Below, one piece after another: positions 27,289 through 38,000 of a stretch of 64,000 nt of DNA. Location: NCBI GenBank assembly GCA_965263205.1, contig CBDHHF010000031.1:62001-126000 (forward strand), in the 5' to 3' direction. The DNA comes from JBCCIM01 sp965263205. GTDB taxonomy: Bacteria > Bacteroidota > Rhodothermia > Rhodothermales > JAHQVL01. Positions within the stretch are counted from its first letter, which is position 1. Every line of letters starts with the position of its first letter. The notes beneath the pieces were generated by a model, which did no database searches, had not been told where the DNA came from, and saw nothing but the letters and a program-made list of their open reading frames with translations. The position numbers were made by a program, and so were the translations under genes.

Positions 27289-29457
27289 ATGAATATTTCT
27301 GATTTAAAAAGCAAAAAACTTGCTGACCTGAGAGACATCGCCCGTGGCCTCGGCCTTACGGGGTATTCTGGATTGCGGAAGCAGGATCTTATTTACCTTA
27401 TTCTAGAAACCGAAGCTGAAGTAGCAGCTACACACACAACCGCAGCAGCTCCACAGAGTGCTGCCGTCGCTTCACCACCTAAACGAGCACGTCGCACTGC
27501 CAACGGCACAGGCCAGGCCTCATCTCAGCGATCAGCTTCAGGCGATGACAACGACTCAAGCGCTAGCGGTCCTGTTCGAGAAGAACAGCAAGCACGTCAT
27601 GAAACCAAGGACCACAAGGAGGGTGGTGACGACATGTACGACTATATGGACGACGATCAATACGACCGGAGAGATGATCGTAGAAGTGACGATCGCAGAA
27701 GTGACGATCGCAGAAATGACGATCGCCGAAGTGACGACCGCAGAAGTGACGATCGCAGAGACGACTATCGCGATTCCCGGTACGATGATCGCCATGATAA
27801 TAGAAGTGATAACCGCCATAGTAGCCGGCAAGACAGCCGCAATGACAGACGGCGCGACGGAAGATCGGACAACCGTATGGATGACCGTCGCCGTGGCCGT
27901 GGTGATGATCGGCGCGACAACAGGGACCGAGATCGTGACCGCGACCGTGATCGCGATCGTTCCCGGGGACGCTCCGAGCGCAATGATTCCAAGTCAGGCC
28001 GTTCAAACCGGAAATCCAACGACCGTATGGACTCCAGAAAAGCAAATGATCGTAGCCAGTCGAGAGGTTCTGACTCGCGCTATGATCAACGCAAAAGCAA
28101 TGGCCGCAACGATCGCCGCGATTCTCGTGGTGACTCGCGTGGCCGTCCCGACCGCGACAACCGCCGGTCTTCTTCGCGCGACCGTGATCGCGACCGCGAC
28201 AACCGCCGCTCTGATTCCGGAAGAGGCGGCCAGGATAATCGCCGCCGCCGCAACAGCGGCATGAACCGCGAAGAGCATCGCAGAAGGGTTTACGAAGGAC
28301 GTCCCGAGTACATGTCTGCCTACGATCCGAATAAAACGGAACTCGAAGGCATGATTAACAAAGTCGGTGTACTCGAAGTACTGCCCGATGGCTACGGTTT
28401 CCTTCGCTCAAGCGAATACAATTACCTGCCAAGCCCCGACGATATTTACGTATCGCCTTCTCAGATCAAGCGCTTTAGCTTGCGCCTGGGCGATACGGTA
28501 GACGGCGAAGTGCGCCCGCCAAAAGAAGGCGAACGCTTCTTTGCACTCATCCAGGTAAACAGCATCAATGGCCGCAAGCCATCTGAGCTGGAAGAGCGGG
28601 CAAGTTTTGATTACCTGACCCCGCTGTATCCAGAAGACCAGCTGGTGTTGGAATACCATCCTACCGATTACAGCATGCGCACCATGGATATGTTTGCGCC
28701 AATCGGTAAAGGCCAGCGCGGCTTGATTGTAGCGCAGCCAAAAACAGGTAAAACGGTATTACTGCAGAAAATTGCGAATGCCATTACCACCAATCATCCA
28801 GAAGTTTACCTGATCATTCTGCTTGTTGATGAGCGCCCGGAAGAGGTGACCGATACACAGCGGAACGTACAGGCTGAAGTGATCTCTTCAACGTTCGACC
28901 AGGAGCCAGAACGTCACGTAGAAGTGGCTGATATCGTCCTGGAAAAAGCGAAGCGCCTCGTAGAAGCCGGCCAGGATGTTGTAATTCTGCTCGACTCTAT
29001 TACGCGCCTCGCTCGTGCGCACAACTCGGTAACGCCAAACACGGGTAAAACGCTTTCCGGTGGTATGGAAGCCGGCGCGCTCCGTGGTCCCAAGCGTTTC
29101 TTCGGTGCCGCGCGTAACGTAGAAGAAGGTGGATCGCTTACCATCATCGGTACCGCACTGATTGACACCGGTAGCCGCATGGATGAAGTAATCTTTGAGG
29201 AATTCAAAGGAACGGGTAACATGGAGCTCGTCCTCTCTCGTGAGATGGCCGATCGCCGGATCTTCCCTGCAATGGATACCATCAAGTCTGGTACCCGTCG
29301 CGAAGAGTTGTTGCTCAGCGAAGCCAAGTTGAGTCGTGTATGGATTCTGCGCAAGCTACTGGCCGACATGGACTCTACGCAGGCCATGACATTCTTGCTC
29401 GACAAGATGCGCGGTACACGCGATAACGACGAATTCCTTATTGTAATGAACTCTTAA
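27289..29457 (+). CDS. rho: Transcription terminator Rho with long Arg/Asp-rich insert
   Basis: A 722-residue Rho, about 300 residues longer than the E. coli enzyme. Residues 1-45 are the Rho_N helical domain (DLKSKKLADLRDIARGLGL). Residues about 46-340 are a low-complexity insert: first Ala/Thr/Ser-rich, then dominated by DDRRSDDRR-like and RDRDRD repeats. The RNA-binding cold-shock-like domain follows at about 350-430 (GVLEVLPDGYGFLRSSEYNY). The ATPase core has Walker A PKTGKT at 484-489, VDERPEEVTD and LLDSITRLARAHN. All core motifs are intact, so it should be an active hexameric helicase. Extended disordered inserts at this place are known in Bacteroidota and Actinobacteria and are linked to RNA binding and condensate formation. 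A terminator follows. Confidence 0.97.
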   Translation: MNISDLKSKKLADLRDIARGLGLTGYSGLRKQDLIYLILETEAEVAATHTTAAAPQSAAVASPPKRARRTANGTGQASSQRSASGDDNDSSASGPVREEQQARHETKDHKEGGDDMYDYMDDDQYDRRDDRRSDDRRSDDRRNDDRRSDDRRSDDRRDDYRDSRYDDRHDNRSDNRHSSRQDSRNDRRRDGRSDNRMDDRRRGRGDDRRDNRDRDRDRDRDRDRSRGRSERNDSKSGRSNRKSNDRMDSRKANDRSQSRGSDSRYDQRKSNGRNDRRDSRGDSRGRPDRDNRRSSSRDRDRDRDNRRSDSGRGGQDNRRRRNSGMNREEHRRRVYEGRPEYMSAYDPNKTELEGMINKVGVLEVLPDGYGFLRSSEYNYLPSPDDIYVSPSQIKRFSLRLGDTVDGEVRPPKEGERFFALIQVNSINGRKPSELEERASFDYLTPLYPEDQLVLEYHPTDYSMRTMDMFAPIGKGQRGLIVAQPKTGKTVLLQKIANAITTNHPEVYLIILLVDERPEEVTDTQRNVQAEVISSTFDQEPERHVEVADIVLEKAKRLVEAGQDVVILLDSITRLARAHNSVTPNTGKTLSGGMEAGALRGPKRFFGAARNVEEGGSLTIIGTALIDTGSRMDEVIFEEFKGTGNMELVLSREMADRRIFPAMDTIKSGTRREELLLSEAKLSRVWILRKLLADMDSTQAMTFLLDKMRGTRDNDEFLIVMNS

Positions 29458-29477
29458 TTATTATTTAGCGTTTGTTT

Positions 29478-29514
29478 AACAGGGCCGGTTGAAGTAATTT
29501 AACCGGCCTTCTGT
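29478..29514 (+). terminator. Terminator after rho
   Basis: AACAGGGCCGGTT (29478-29490) pairs with AACCGGCCTTCTGTT (29501-29515) around a 10-base loop, with one mismatch region. The 3' T-run is short, so termination may be partial. Confidence 0.7.
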
Positions 29515-29584
29515 TCATCAGGCGTTATTAGCTGGACAGTCGGTATTCGACAATAGTCAACCCTCAGAACCCCGAGTCGGTATT

Positions 29585-30337
29585 GTGGAGATAAAGGCTT
29601 TACTCTTTGATATGGATGGCGTGTTGGTGGACGTTTCACGGTCCTACCGTCGCGCTATTGAAGAAACTGTATCCCATTTCACCGGACGCGAAATTGAATC
29701 GGGTACCATTCAGCGTTACAAAAACCTGGGTGGGTTTAACGACGATTGGAAACTCACCCATGCCATTGTCTCAGACGCCGGCATTCAGGTATCGTTCGGT
29801 CGCGTGGTTGACGAATTCCAAAAACGCTATCGGGGCGAAAACTGGGACGGGTTTATCGCTGAAGAAGAAGCCCTGATACGCCACCGCACCCTCGAAGAGC
29901 TGAATACTGAAACCCGCATTCTGGGGATCGTAACAGGTCGTCCTGGAGCGGAAGCTAACTGGACCATCGACCGCCTGGGCTGGAAGCAATACTTCCCGCT
30001 TGTGATTCCAAAAGAAAAGCAGGAAGGCCGCGAAAAGCCCGATGCATTTCCCTTACTCCACGCCCTCGCCATCCTCGATGCCGCCGGCCGCAAAGTTGAG
30101 CCGGAAGCTGCCATGTATCTGGGCGATACGGTTGACGACATCAAAGCGGCTCGTGCTGCAGGCCTTTGGGCCATCGGCAATGTGCCGCCGTATCTCGATA
30201 AAGAAGTACACGGTGAGATTCTGCGCGAGGTGGGTGCCCATTACGTGATCTCAGATCCGAATACGCTACCACATCTGCTGGATAACTTTGAGGAGTTGGT
30301 TGTTGTGCCTAACCAGCCAGAAGAGGAAGAAGAGTAG
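29585..30337 (+). CDS. HAD-superfamily subfamily IA phosphatase
   Basis: A 250-residue hydrolase. Motif I is FDMDGVLVD with nucleophile Asp9 and Asp11; motif II is the Thr in ILGIVTGRPG; motif III Lys is in KEKQEGREKPD; motif IV is YLGDTVDDIKAARAAG. The pattern matches the TIGR01548 subfamily, often found beside histidine-biosynthesis genes in other organisms, but substrate is unknown and no his gene is here. The start must be the GTG at 29585, because the first in-frame ATG lies inside motif I. The tail is acidic (EEEEE). An MFS gene converges on it with 14 bp between the stops. Confidence 0.92.
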   Translation: MEIKALLFDMDGVLVDVSRSYRRAIEETVSHFTGREIESGTIQRYKNLGGFNDDWKLTHAIVSDAGIQVSFGRVVDEFQKRYRGENWDGFIAEEEALIRHRTLEELNTETRILGIVTGRPGAEANWTIDRLGWKQYFPLVIPKEKQEGREKPDAFPLLHALAILDAAGRKVEPEAAMYLGDTVDDIKAARAAGLWAIGNVPPYLDKEVHGEILREVGAHYVISDPNTLPHLLDNFEELVVVPNQPEEEEE

Positions 30338-30351
30338 ATTGTAAGGGGCGC

Positions 30352-31680
30352 TTAGCTTGACGTAACTGCGCCACCACTTTCTGGCTCTGGGATAAAGAAC
30401 GCTACAACTCCCGCCATGATCACCATGGCCAACGCACCCATAATCGTGTTGCTCAGATAGCCGTATTGTGTGTACGCGAGGCCGGCTACTGCACTACCAA
30501 GTGCCATGCCTGTTTGGCCAATTGAAATGGAAAGGCTCATCAAGCTACCCCGCCGATCTGCTTCCACAAGCGCCGTAATCAAGGCTTGAAACGGACTGAT
30601 GCGCATGGAAATCAGAAGCATTGCGAGCCCGAAGAAGACAAACGCCAGTACGCGCCCATTCACAAAGTAGGTGGTGGCTGCCATAACAATGGCAAGGCCA
30701 ATACAGGAATAGATGATAATGGGTTTGCGTCCCGTTTTGTCAGATATGCGGCCGGCCATTGGGCCCATGATCACGTTCAGTACGCCGCCCATCAAAAAGA
30801 GCAGTACGATGTCGTTGTTTGCCAGTCCAACCTCCCGCTCCAGCCAGGTGGGCAGAAAGACGAGGTAAAGCCCAATGCTTGCAAACATCAATGTATACGC
30901 TGCCGCTGAAGCAACAATTTTGGTTTCTTTCAGCAACTCGAAATAATTTGTAATTGCACGCCCGATGGTAAGCCGATCGGTGTTGCGGACAACATTCGGT
31001 TGGGGCACAAAACGCCAGATAAATACCACGGCAAACGCCATGGTGACACCAAACATGATAAATGGCAGTCGGAAGCCAAAAAGGCCGGCAAGAAACTTAC
31101 CCATGGGGATACCCAAAATCTGGCCGGCTGCCACACCGCTCATCACCCAGCCATTGGCCCATCCACGGCGTTCATACGGGAAATAGTCGCCCACATACGA
31201 CACCGCCGCACCACTCAACATACCTGCGGCTGCGCCCGATAAACTGCGCACTGTGAGGAGAGACCAGAATGAATCTGCAAGGCCATGCAGGAAGAGGGTT
31301 ACCCCAAGGGAGCTACAGCCAATCAGCAAAACGAGGCGCCGGCCAATTTTGTCGGAGATGGGGCCAATAATAAGCGCAAAAATGCCCAACATCACCGCAT
31401 AAGACGTCACCAACCAACTCAGTTTGGCTTCTTCAATGCCGAGTTCAGCGCTGATGTTGGGTAGGATGGGTGAAATGATGATTACCTGGCTGCTGGCTGA
31501 AAACATCATGAGCCAGAGGGCAAAAATAATCAGGTAAGGATTGGAATTATCCGATTTCAAAAGCCAGGTACAAACTACGCGGTGAGGATAGAGGGTGAGA
31601 TAACTGTGACCAAACTGGTGGTGTGCTGTTCCTCTGCCCAGAAGATAGATATTCTTGTGAAGAAATGCGTCTGCGTGCAA
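30352..31680 (-). CDS. MFS transporter, 12 transmembrane segments
   Basis: A membrane transporter of the major facilitator superfamily, 442 residues as read from the ATG at 31680. Helix 1 starts at about residue 48 (NPYLIIFALWLMMFSASSQVIII). Loop 2-3 carries GPISDKIGRRLVLLIG, the MFS motif A, with a second copy GRISDKTGRKPIII between helices 8 and 9. SLSGAAAGMLSGAAVSYVGDYFP is motif-B-like in helix 4-5. The drug/H+ antiporter or sugar efflux group is likely, but the substrate is not predictable. The first 46 residues look unlike a transporter; a TTG at 31560 just before KSDNSNPYL may be the real start. Confidence 0.88.
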   Translation of the reverse strand: MHADAFLHKNIYLLGRGTAHHQFGHSYLTLYPHRVVCTWLLKSDNSNPYLIIFALWLMMFSASSQVIIISPILPNISAELGIEEAKLSWLVTSYAVMLGIFALIIGPISDKIGRRLVLLIGCSSLGVTLFLHGLADSFWSLLTVRSLSGAAAGMLSGAAVSYVGDYFPYERRGWANGWVMSGVAAGQILGIPMGKFLAGLFGFRLPFIMFGVTMAFAVVFIWRFVPQPNVVRNTDRLTIGRAITNYFELLKETKIVASAAAYTLMFASIGLYLVFLPTWLEREVGLANNDIVLLFLMGGVLNVIMGPMAGRISDKTGRKPIIIYSCIGLAIVMAATTYFVNGRVLAFVFFGLAMLLISMRISPFQALITALVEADRRGSLMSLSISIGQTGMALGSAVAGLAYTQYGYLSNTIMGALAMVIMAGVVAFFIPEPESGGAVTSS

Positions 31681-31705
31681 GATCTGTGGCCGGGGGCAGC
31701 ATTCC

Positions 31706-31744
31706 TTAATAATTGCGTAACATTAACTTAATCTACGGTTAACC
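31706..31744 (+). promoter_or_regulatory. PhoB/PhoP-like operator array before TonB receptor gene
   Basis: Four hexamers lie at an exact 11-bp period: TTAATA at 31706, GTAACA at 31717, TTAATC at 31728 and TTAACC at 31739. A -10-like GATAAT follows at 31752-31757, and the receptor ATG is at 31834. Tandem direct repeats one helical turn apart are the hallmark of OmpR/PhoB-family dimers, and TTAACA-type hexamers with 5-bp spacers match the known Bacillus PhoP box. Which regulator binds here is inference. Confidence 0.65.
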
Positions 31745-31833
31745 TCTTTTCGATAATATCCCTTTGCATAAATAGGACCCAGTGGGAAGCGATTGTCCCC
31801 CCGCCCCTTTTAACAACTTCAATAAAGAAAGAA

Positions 31834-34722
31834 ATGAACCTCAAAGGGTTGTTTACGGCGCTTTTACTCGTCGTTTTAGTGCCGCTAATGGCATCCACCG
31901 CATTAGCCCAAAAAGGATCTGTATTTGGTGTAATTGTCGATAATGAAAATGGAGAAACCCTCATTGGTGCCAACGTGCTTGTCGAAGGTACCATGCAAGG
32001 CGCTACAACAGATCTCGATGGACGTTTTGAAATTGCAAACCTTGATGCAGGGACGTATACCCTGGTAGTCTCCTACATTGGTTACAACACGATGACAGTG
32101 ACCGATGTTGAAGTAGCAGAAGAACCCGTGCGCCTTGATCTTACCATGACCTCAGAAGCCATTGGGCTGGATGAAGTGATTGTTGAGGCCCGGGCCATTA
32201 GAAACTCTGAAGCGGTTCTGCTTCGCGACCGGCAGAAAGCAATTGCCGTAAGCGATGCCATTAGCTCAGAAGCAATCAGCCGCTCTGGTGGTTCTGATGC
32301 TGCAGATGCGATGGAAAAAGTGACCGGCGCTTCTGTTGTTGGCGGGAAGTATGTGTATGTACGTGGTCTTGGTGAACGCTATTCTAATACCCAGCTGAAT
32401 GGCGCGGAACTGCCAAGCTCCGATCCAGACAAAAAAGCCATCCAGTTTGACCTGTTCCCTGCCAATCTGCTCGATAATATCGTAACCCTTAAGACGTTCA
32501 CCCCCGATAAGCCGGGCAACTTCAGTGGCGGCCTTGTAGATATCGGCACAAAGTCATTCCCTGAAGAATTCAGCTTCCAGTTCTCTACGTCCACGTCATT
32601 TAACAGTGAAACCAACTTTGGTGCAGACTACCTGTTCTATGATGGAAGTGACACCGATTGGTTGGGTTACGACGATGGTGTGCGTGATATCCCTGAGTTG
32701 CTTCAGGATTCCGATCTTGAAATCCCAACAGAGTCATCTGCCGGCATCGATGCCCGTATTCGGGGCAACAACGAACCGGCGCTGCTGCTCGATGAATTGT
32801 CGAAGTCATTCAACAACATTATGGCGCCCGGCGTGAAAACGGCACCTGTGAACCAGGGCTATTCGCTTTCACTGGGTAACAAAAGCCTGCTGTTTGGCAA
32901 GCCACTTGGGTATGTGTTGAGCGCGACCTATGACCGCAAAGCTTCTTATTACGAAGGCGGTGAAACGGGCCGTTATTCATTTGCCGGCAGCGGGGCCAAC
33001 GAACTGGCGCCTGATCTTTTGCTGGATGATAGTGAGGGAACGACCGAGTCGTCTTTGGGTGGTTTGGCCAATATTACATACCAGTTTGCCAAAAACCATG
33101 AAGTCGGGTTTAATACCCTTTATACGCGTACTGGTGAAAGTTCAGCACGTTTTCAGGAAGGCCTTTGGCCAAAAGAGTTTGGTGCAAACGATACAACCTC
33201 CAAGTTCATCAACAGAACGCTGGAATACAGCGAACGCGAACTGACGTCGTTGCAGCTGCGCGGCAAGCACCACTTACCAGAGTTTTTGAGCGCAACCATT
33301 GAATGGTCTGCATCCACCGCAGATACACGCCAGGATCAGCCTGATTTGCGCTTCTTTGCGCACACGTCGCGTGTGATTGGTGCCGGCGAACCTATCCTTA
33401 CAACCAAAGCGTCTGGTTTCCGGGATCCCTCTCGACTCTTCCGTCAATTAGATGAAACGAGCCGGAGTGCCAAGCTTGACCTTTCTGTGCCATTCAAGTT
33501 TTCCAATGGTCAGAGCGGAAAAGTAAAAGTGGGTGGCTTGCTCCAGCGTGCTGAGCGCGACTTCGGTGAGCGTTCGTTCAGCATCACGCCAAACCAACCG
33601 TTCGATGGGAACGAGGCAACGTACTTCTCGCCAGAGAACATGGGAATTGTTGGTGTTGATACACTTTCCAATGGTAACCTGCGCTATACGTTTGGCAACC
33701 TGGTTGTTGATCGCTCCAAAGATCGCAACAGCTACCGTGGTGAGCGGGACATTGCGGCTGTCTACGGTATGATTGAGTTGCCTGTGACGGATCGGCTGAA
33801 ATTCATCGGGGGTGCCCGTCTTGAATCTACTGTGATCGACGTAGTGAGCCAGGATTCTACGCAAGGCATTGGCGATCTCGATGAGACAGACCTGTTGCCC
33901 TCGGCCAACATCGTTTATCAGCTTACGGATAACATGAACCTGCGCGCTGCGGCGACCCGTACGCTGGCGCGTCCTACCTTCCGGGAGATTGCACCATTCG
34001 AGAGCTTTGAGTTCATCAATGGTAACTTCTTCATTGGAAACCCGGACCTGGATCGCACGCTGATCACCAACTATGACCTGCGCTGGGAATGGTTTACGCG
34101 TCCAGGAGAGATTCTGGCCGTCAGCCTGTTCTACAAGAAACTGTTTGATCCGATTGAGCGCACCATCATTGGTGGTACAAACGGACAGATTCAGTTCCAG
34201 AACGTAGATGAGGCGGAGGTAACCGGATTGGAAATCGAAGCCCGTACGCGTCTCGACTTTATTAATCCAATGCTGAAGAATCTTGCGTTTGGTACCAACA
34301 TCTCTTTCGTGAATTCGACCATTGATATTCCCGAAACAGAGTTGGAAACGCGTCGTGGTGTTGATCCGGAGGCATCAGCGACACGTGAACTGCAGGGCCA
34401 GTCGCCATTTATTGTAAACGCCGATTTGAGCTACGAGAACTTTGACTCTGGTACAGTAGCCGGCTTCTATTACAATGTGTTTGGCCGGCGCCTCGTGAAT
34501 GTATCACTTGGTGGTACACCAGACGTGTTCGAGCGCCCAAGTCCACAGCTTGATTTCACGTTCTCACAGCGCCTTCCGATGAACTGGCGCATCAAGCTTT
34601 CTGTGAAGAACATCCTGGATGCTGAGTACAAAGAGACCTACCGCTTCAATGGTCAGGACTTCATCTTCCAGCGCTACGATCCGGGCCGCACATTTTCACT
34701 CGGATTTAGCTTCTCCCCGTGA
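31834..34722 (+). CDS. TonB-dependent outer-membrane receptor with N-terminal CarboxypepD_reg domain
   Basis: A 962-residue outer-membrane active transporter. A signal peptide ends at about residue 25 (STALA-Q). A carboxypeptidase-regulatory-like beta-sandwich (GSVFGVIVDNENGETLIGANVLVEGT, residues 26-110) precedes the plug, which contains DAADAMEKVTGASVVGGKYVYVRGLG and QFDLFPANLLDNIVTLKTF. The remaining 700 residues are the 22-strand barrel, ending in the aromatic GRTFSLGFSFSP typical of outer-membrane insertion. No SusD gene follows; instead a giant T9SS cargo made of three repeats is next, and both have the same type of four-hexamer operator. This suggests a regulated uptake pair for a scarce nutrient, perhaps phosphate-related; that is inference. 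Confidence 0.95.
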   Translation: MNLKGLFTALLLVVLVPLMASTALAQKGSVFGVIVDNENGETLIGANVLVEGTMQGATTDLDGRFEIANLDAGTYTLVVSYIGYNTMTVTDVEVAEEPVRLDLTMTSEAIGLDEVIVEARAIRNSEAVLLRDRQKAIAVSDAISSEAISRSGGSDAADAMEKVTGASVVGGKYVYVRGLGERYSNTQLNGAELPSSDPDKKAIQFDLFPANLLDNIVTLKTFTPDKPGNFSGGLVDIGTKSFPEEFSFQFSTSTSFNSETNFGADYLFYDGSDTDWLGYDDGVRDIPELLQDSDLEIPTESSAGIDARIRGNNEPALLLDELSKSFNNIMAPGVKTAPVNQGYSLSLGNKSLLFGKPLGYVLSATYDRKASYYEGGETGRYSFAGSGANELAPDLLLDDSEGTTESSLGGLANITYQFAKNHEVGFNTLYTRTGESSARFQEGLWPKEFGANDTTSKFINRTLEYSERELTSLQLRGKHHLPEFLSATIEWSASTADTRQDQPDLRFFAHTSRVIGAGEPILTTKASGFRDPSRLFRQLDETSRSAKLDLSVPFKFSNGQSGKVKVGGLLQRAERDFGERSFSITPNQPFDGNEATYFSPENMGIVGVDTLSNGNLRYTFGNLVVDRSKDRNSYRGERDIAAVYGMIELPVTDRLKFIGGARLESTVIDVVSQDSTQGIGDLDETDLLPSANIVYQLTDNMNLRAAATRTLARPTFREIAPFESFEFINGNFFIGNPDLDRTLITNYDLRWEWFTRPGEILAVSLFYKKLFDPIERTIIGGTNGQIQFQNVDEAEVTGLEIEARTRLDFINPMLKNLAFGTNISFVNSTIDIPETELETRRGVDPEASATRELQGQSPFIVNADLSYENFDSGTVAGFYYNVFGRRLVNVSLGGTPDVFERPSPQLDFTFSQRLPMNWRIKLSVKNILDAEYKETYRFNGQDFIFQRYDPGRTFSLGFSFSP

Positions 34723-34755
34723 TTTTAACGTGTGAAAAATTGTAACTGAGCAAAG

Positions 34756-34801
34756 CGGCCAAAACAGAATGTGCCTTTAACGTCCTGTTTTGGCCGTTTT
34801 T
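34756..34801 (+). terminator. Terminator after TonB receptor gene
   Basis: CGGCCAAAACAG (34757-34768) pairs perfectly with CTGTTTTGGCCG (34785-34796) and is followed by TTTTT. The next gene therefore needs its own promoter, which fits the separate operator array just after it. Confidence 0.93.
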
Positions 34802-34817
34802 GTATGTGTCATGGTTC

Positions 34818-34856
34818 TTAACATTGCGGTAACAAAACCTTAACACAGCCATTACG
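34818..34856 (+). promoter_or_regulatory. PhoB/PhoP-like operator array before giant T9SS cargo gene
   Basis: Hexamers at an exact 11-bp period: TTAACA at 34818, GTAACA at 34829, TTAACA at 34840 and ATTACG at 34851, the last degenerate. A TATTCT-like -10 element follows at about 34862. The cargo ATG is at 35052, so the leader is near 180 bases. The same pattern precedes the TonB receptor gene at 31706 and the 100-residue gene at 43040. Confidence 0.65.
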
Positions 34857-35051
34857 GGTGTTATTCTGATCTCCTCTAGTTTCTCTGCGATGTTGTCTTT
34901 TTGCACCGGCGTGCCGGCTGCAATTTGGGAATTTGATTTCGACCCCAAATCTGTTCCCTTGACTTGACTGCATTATTCCGTGCGACCCTGCATTGGTTGC
35001 TTTTTAGATATCCACTTTATAACCCAACCCTTGCCTTACGAGGTTCAATCC

Positions 35052-38000
35052 ATGAATCCATCTGGTACCAAATTTCTTGCAGCGTTGATGCTGTTTGTAT
35101 TCGCTTTCTCCACGGCGAATGCACAGGTCAACGTTACAGATGACATTTCTGTCAATACCACCTGGACAGCTGATAATGAGTACACGCTCGACGGTCTGAT
35201 TTTCGTCGAAGCGGGTGTTACGCTGACCATCGAGCCAGGAACTGTCATCAAAGGTCTCGAGCAGGCCAATATTTCAACAGGCGACGGCGCCTCCGCTTTG
35301 ATTGTTCGCCGCGACGCGACAATCATGGCCATGGGCAACGCTGATGCGCCAATCATTTTCACCAGTGAACTCGATGATGTAAACGTTCCTGACGACCTGG
35401 ACCAGCGTAATCGCGGTCTCTGGGGCGGCGTGATCATCCTCGGTAACGCTACAACCAACCAGCCAACAACCGACAACCAGATTGAAGGTATTCCTGAAAC
35501 GGAAAATGCCCTCTACGGTGGTACGGATGACGAAGACAACTCAGGTGTTTTCTACTACGTATCTATCCGCCACGGTGGTTTCTCCATCTCTGGTGTTGAA
35601 GGCGACGAAATCAACGGCCTCACCCTTGGTGGTGTAGGTAGCGGCACGACAATCGGTCACGTAGAAGTGTATGCTAACTTCGATGACTGCTTCGAGTGGT
35701 TCGGTGGCACGGTTAACACGAAGTACCTCGTCGGTGCTTTCTGTGGTGACGACTCGTTCGACTACGACCAGGGCTTCCGCGGTAAAGGTCAGTACTGGTT
35801 CTCTATCCATGATGATGACACTGCCGGCCGTGGTGGTGAGCATGATGGTGGCGACGCCGGTGGCGACGACGCTACGCCATTCTCTACTCCTGTAATGTCA
35901 AACGTAACCTACATTGGTTCAGGTGAGAACGCGACGGTAGCAGGTGGCGACAACAACGACCGCACCTTCGCAATCCGCGACAACGCAGGTGGTCAGTACT
36001 GGAACTCAGTATTCACCGACTACCCAGGTGTTGCAATCAATATCGAAGACCTCGCAGACGATGCAGCTGAAGATAGCCGCAAGCGTCTCGAAGACGGTTC
36101 ACTTGCTTTTGCAAACAACCTCTGGTTTGGCTACGGTGCTGGCAGCATGCTGACAGACATCGTACAGGACTTCGCGGTTACGCCGCTTGTAGATGCAGGT
36201 AACTCACTGGACGATCCTGAACTGGCCGGCATCAGCCGTACAGCAGACGGTGGTCTCGACCCACGTCCTAGCGCAGCGGGTGCTGCCGGATCTGGTGCAA
36301 TCGAAACCGGTGATGACTTCTTTGATGATGTAGATTACCTCGGTGCTTTTGCTCCAGGTTCTTCTCTCTGGACAAACAACTGGACAGCGCTTTCGCAGAA
36401 TGGCTTCACGCCTGCTCCTGCTGACATCGTAGTTACCGATGACATCACGGAAAACACAACGTGGACCGCTGACAATACCTACTTCCTGAACGGTCTGGTA
36501 TTCGTAGACGCCGGCGCAACGCTGACGATCGAGCCAGGTACCGTTATCAAAGGTCGTGAGCAGGCAACTATCACTTCAGGTGATGGCGCTTCTGCACTGA
36601 TCGTTCGTCGTGATGCAACCATCATGGCTATGGGTTCTGAAGATGCACCAATCATCTTCACCAGTGAGCTCGATGATGTAAACGTTTCTGACGACCTGGA
36701 CCAGCGTAATCGCGGTCTCTGGGGCGGCGTGATCATCCTCGGTAACGCTACAACCAACCAGCCAACAACCGACAACCAGATTGAAGGTATTCCTGAAACG
36801 GAAAATGCCCTCTACGGTGGTACGGATGACGAAGACAACTCAGGTGTTTTCTACTACGTATCTATCCGCCACGGTGGATTCTCCATCTCTGGTGTTGAAG
36901 GCGACGAAATCAACGGCCTCACCCTTGGTGGTGTAGGTAGTGGCACGACAATCGGTCACGTAGAAGTGTATGCTAACTTCGATGACTGCTTCGAGTGGTT
37001 CGGTGGCACGGTTAACACGAAGTACCTCGTCGGTGCTTTCTGTGGTGACGACTCGTTCGACTACGACCAGGGCTTCCGCGGTAAAGGTCAGTACTGGTTC
37101 TCTATCCATGATGATGACACTGCCGGCCGTGGTGGTGAGCATGATGGTGGCGACGCCGGTGGCGACGACGCTACACCATTCTCTACCCCAGTAATCTCCA
37201 ACGTAACCTACATTGGTTCAGGCGAGAACGCGACGGTAGCAGGTGGCGACAACAACGACCGCACCTTCGCAATCCGCGACAACGCAGGTGGTCAGTACTG
37301 GAACTCAGTATTCACCGACTACCCAGGTGTTGCAATCAATATCGAAGACCTCGCAGACGACGCAGCTGAAGATAGCCGCAAGCGTCTCGAAGATGGTTCA
37401 CTTGCTTTTGCAAATAACATCTGGTTCGGCTATGGTGCTGGCAGCATGCTGACAGACATCGTACAGGACTTCGCGGTTACGCCGCTTGTAGATGCAGGTA
37501 ACTCACTTGCTGACCCGCTTCTGGCTGGCATCAGCCGTACAGCAGACGGTGGTCTTGACCCACGTCCGAATGCAGGTAGCCCTGCACTCGCGGGTGCCAT
37601 TGAGCTTCCTGAAGATGACTTCTTTGATGACGTAATCTTCCAGGGTGCGTTCAGCCGCGACAACTGGCTGGAAAACTGGACCGCACTGAGCGACAACGGA
37701 TTCCTCGGTGACCTCCGCACGAGCGGTGGCGAAGTTGTAGTTGGCGCTGATATTACAGCCAACACGACATGGACCGCTGACAACACATACATCCTCGATG
37801 GCCTCGTGTTTGTAGACGCCGGCGCTACGCTGACGATCGAAGCAGGTACCATCGTAAAAGGTCTCGACGCTGGTAGCATCACCACCGGTGATGGCGCCTC
37901 AGCCCTGATCGTTCGCCGTGGCGCAATGATCGACGCTGAAGGTACAGCAGATGAGCCAATCATCTTCACGAGTGAACTGGATGACGTTGCAGTAACCGAC

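Noticed and set aside
27563..28278. Long minus-strand frames opposite the rho insert
   Set aside because: They arise from the low-complexity Arg/Asp codon repeats of rho and have matching artificial composition; rho itself is certain.
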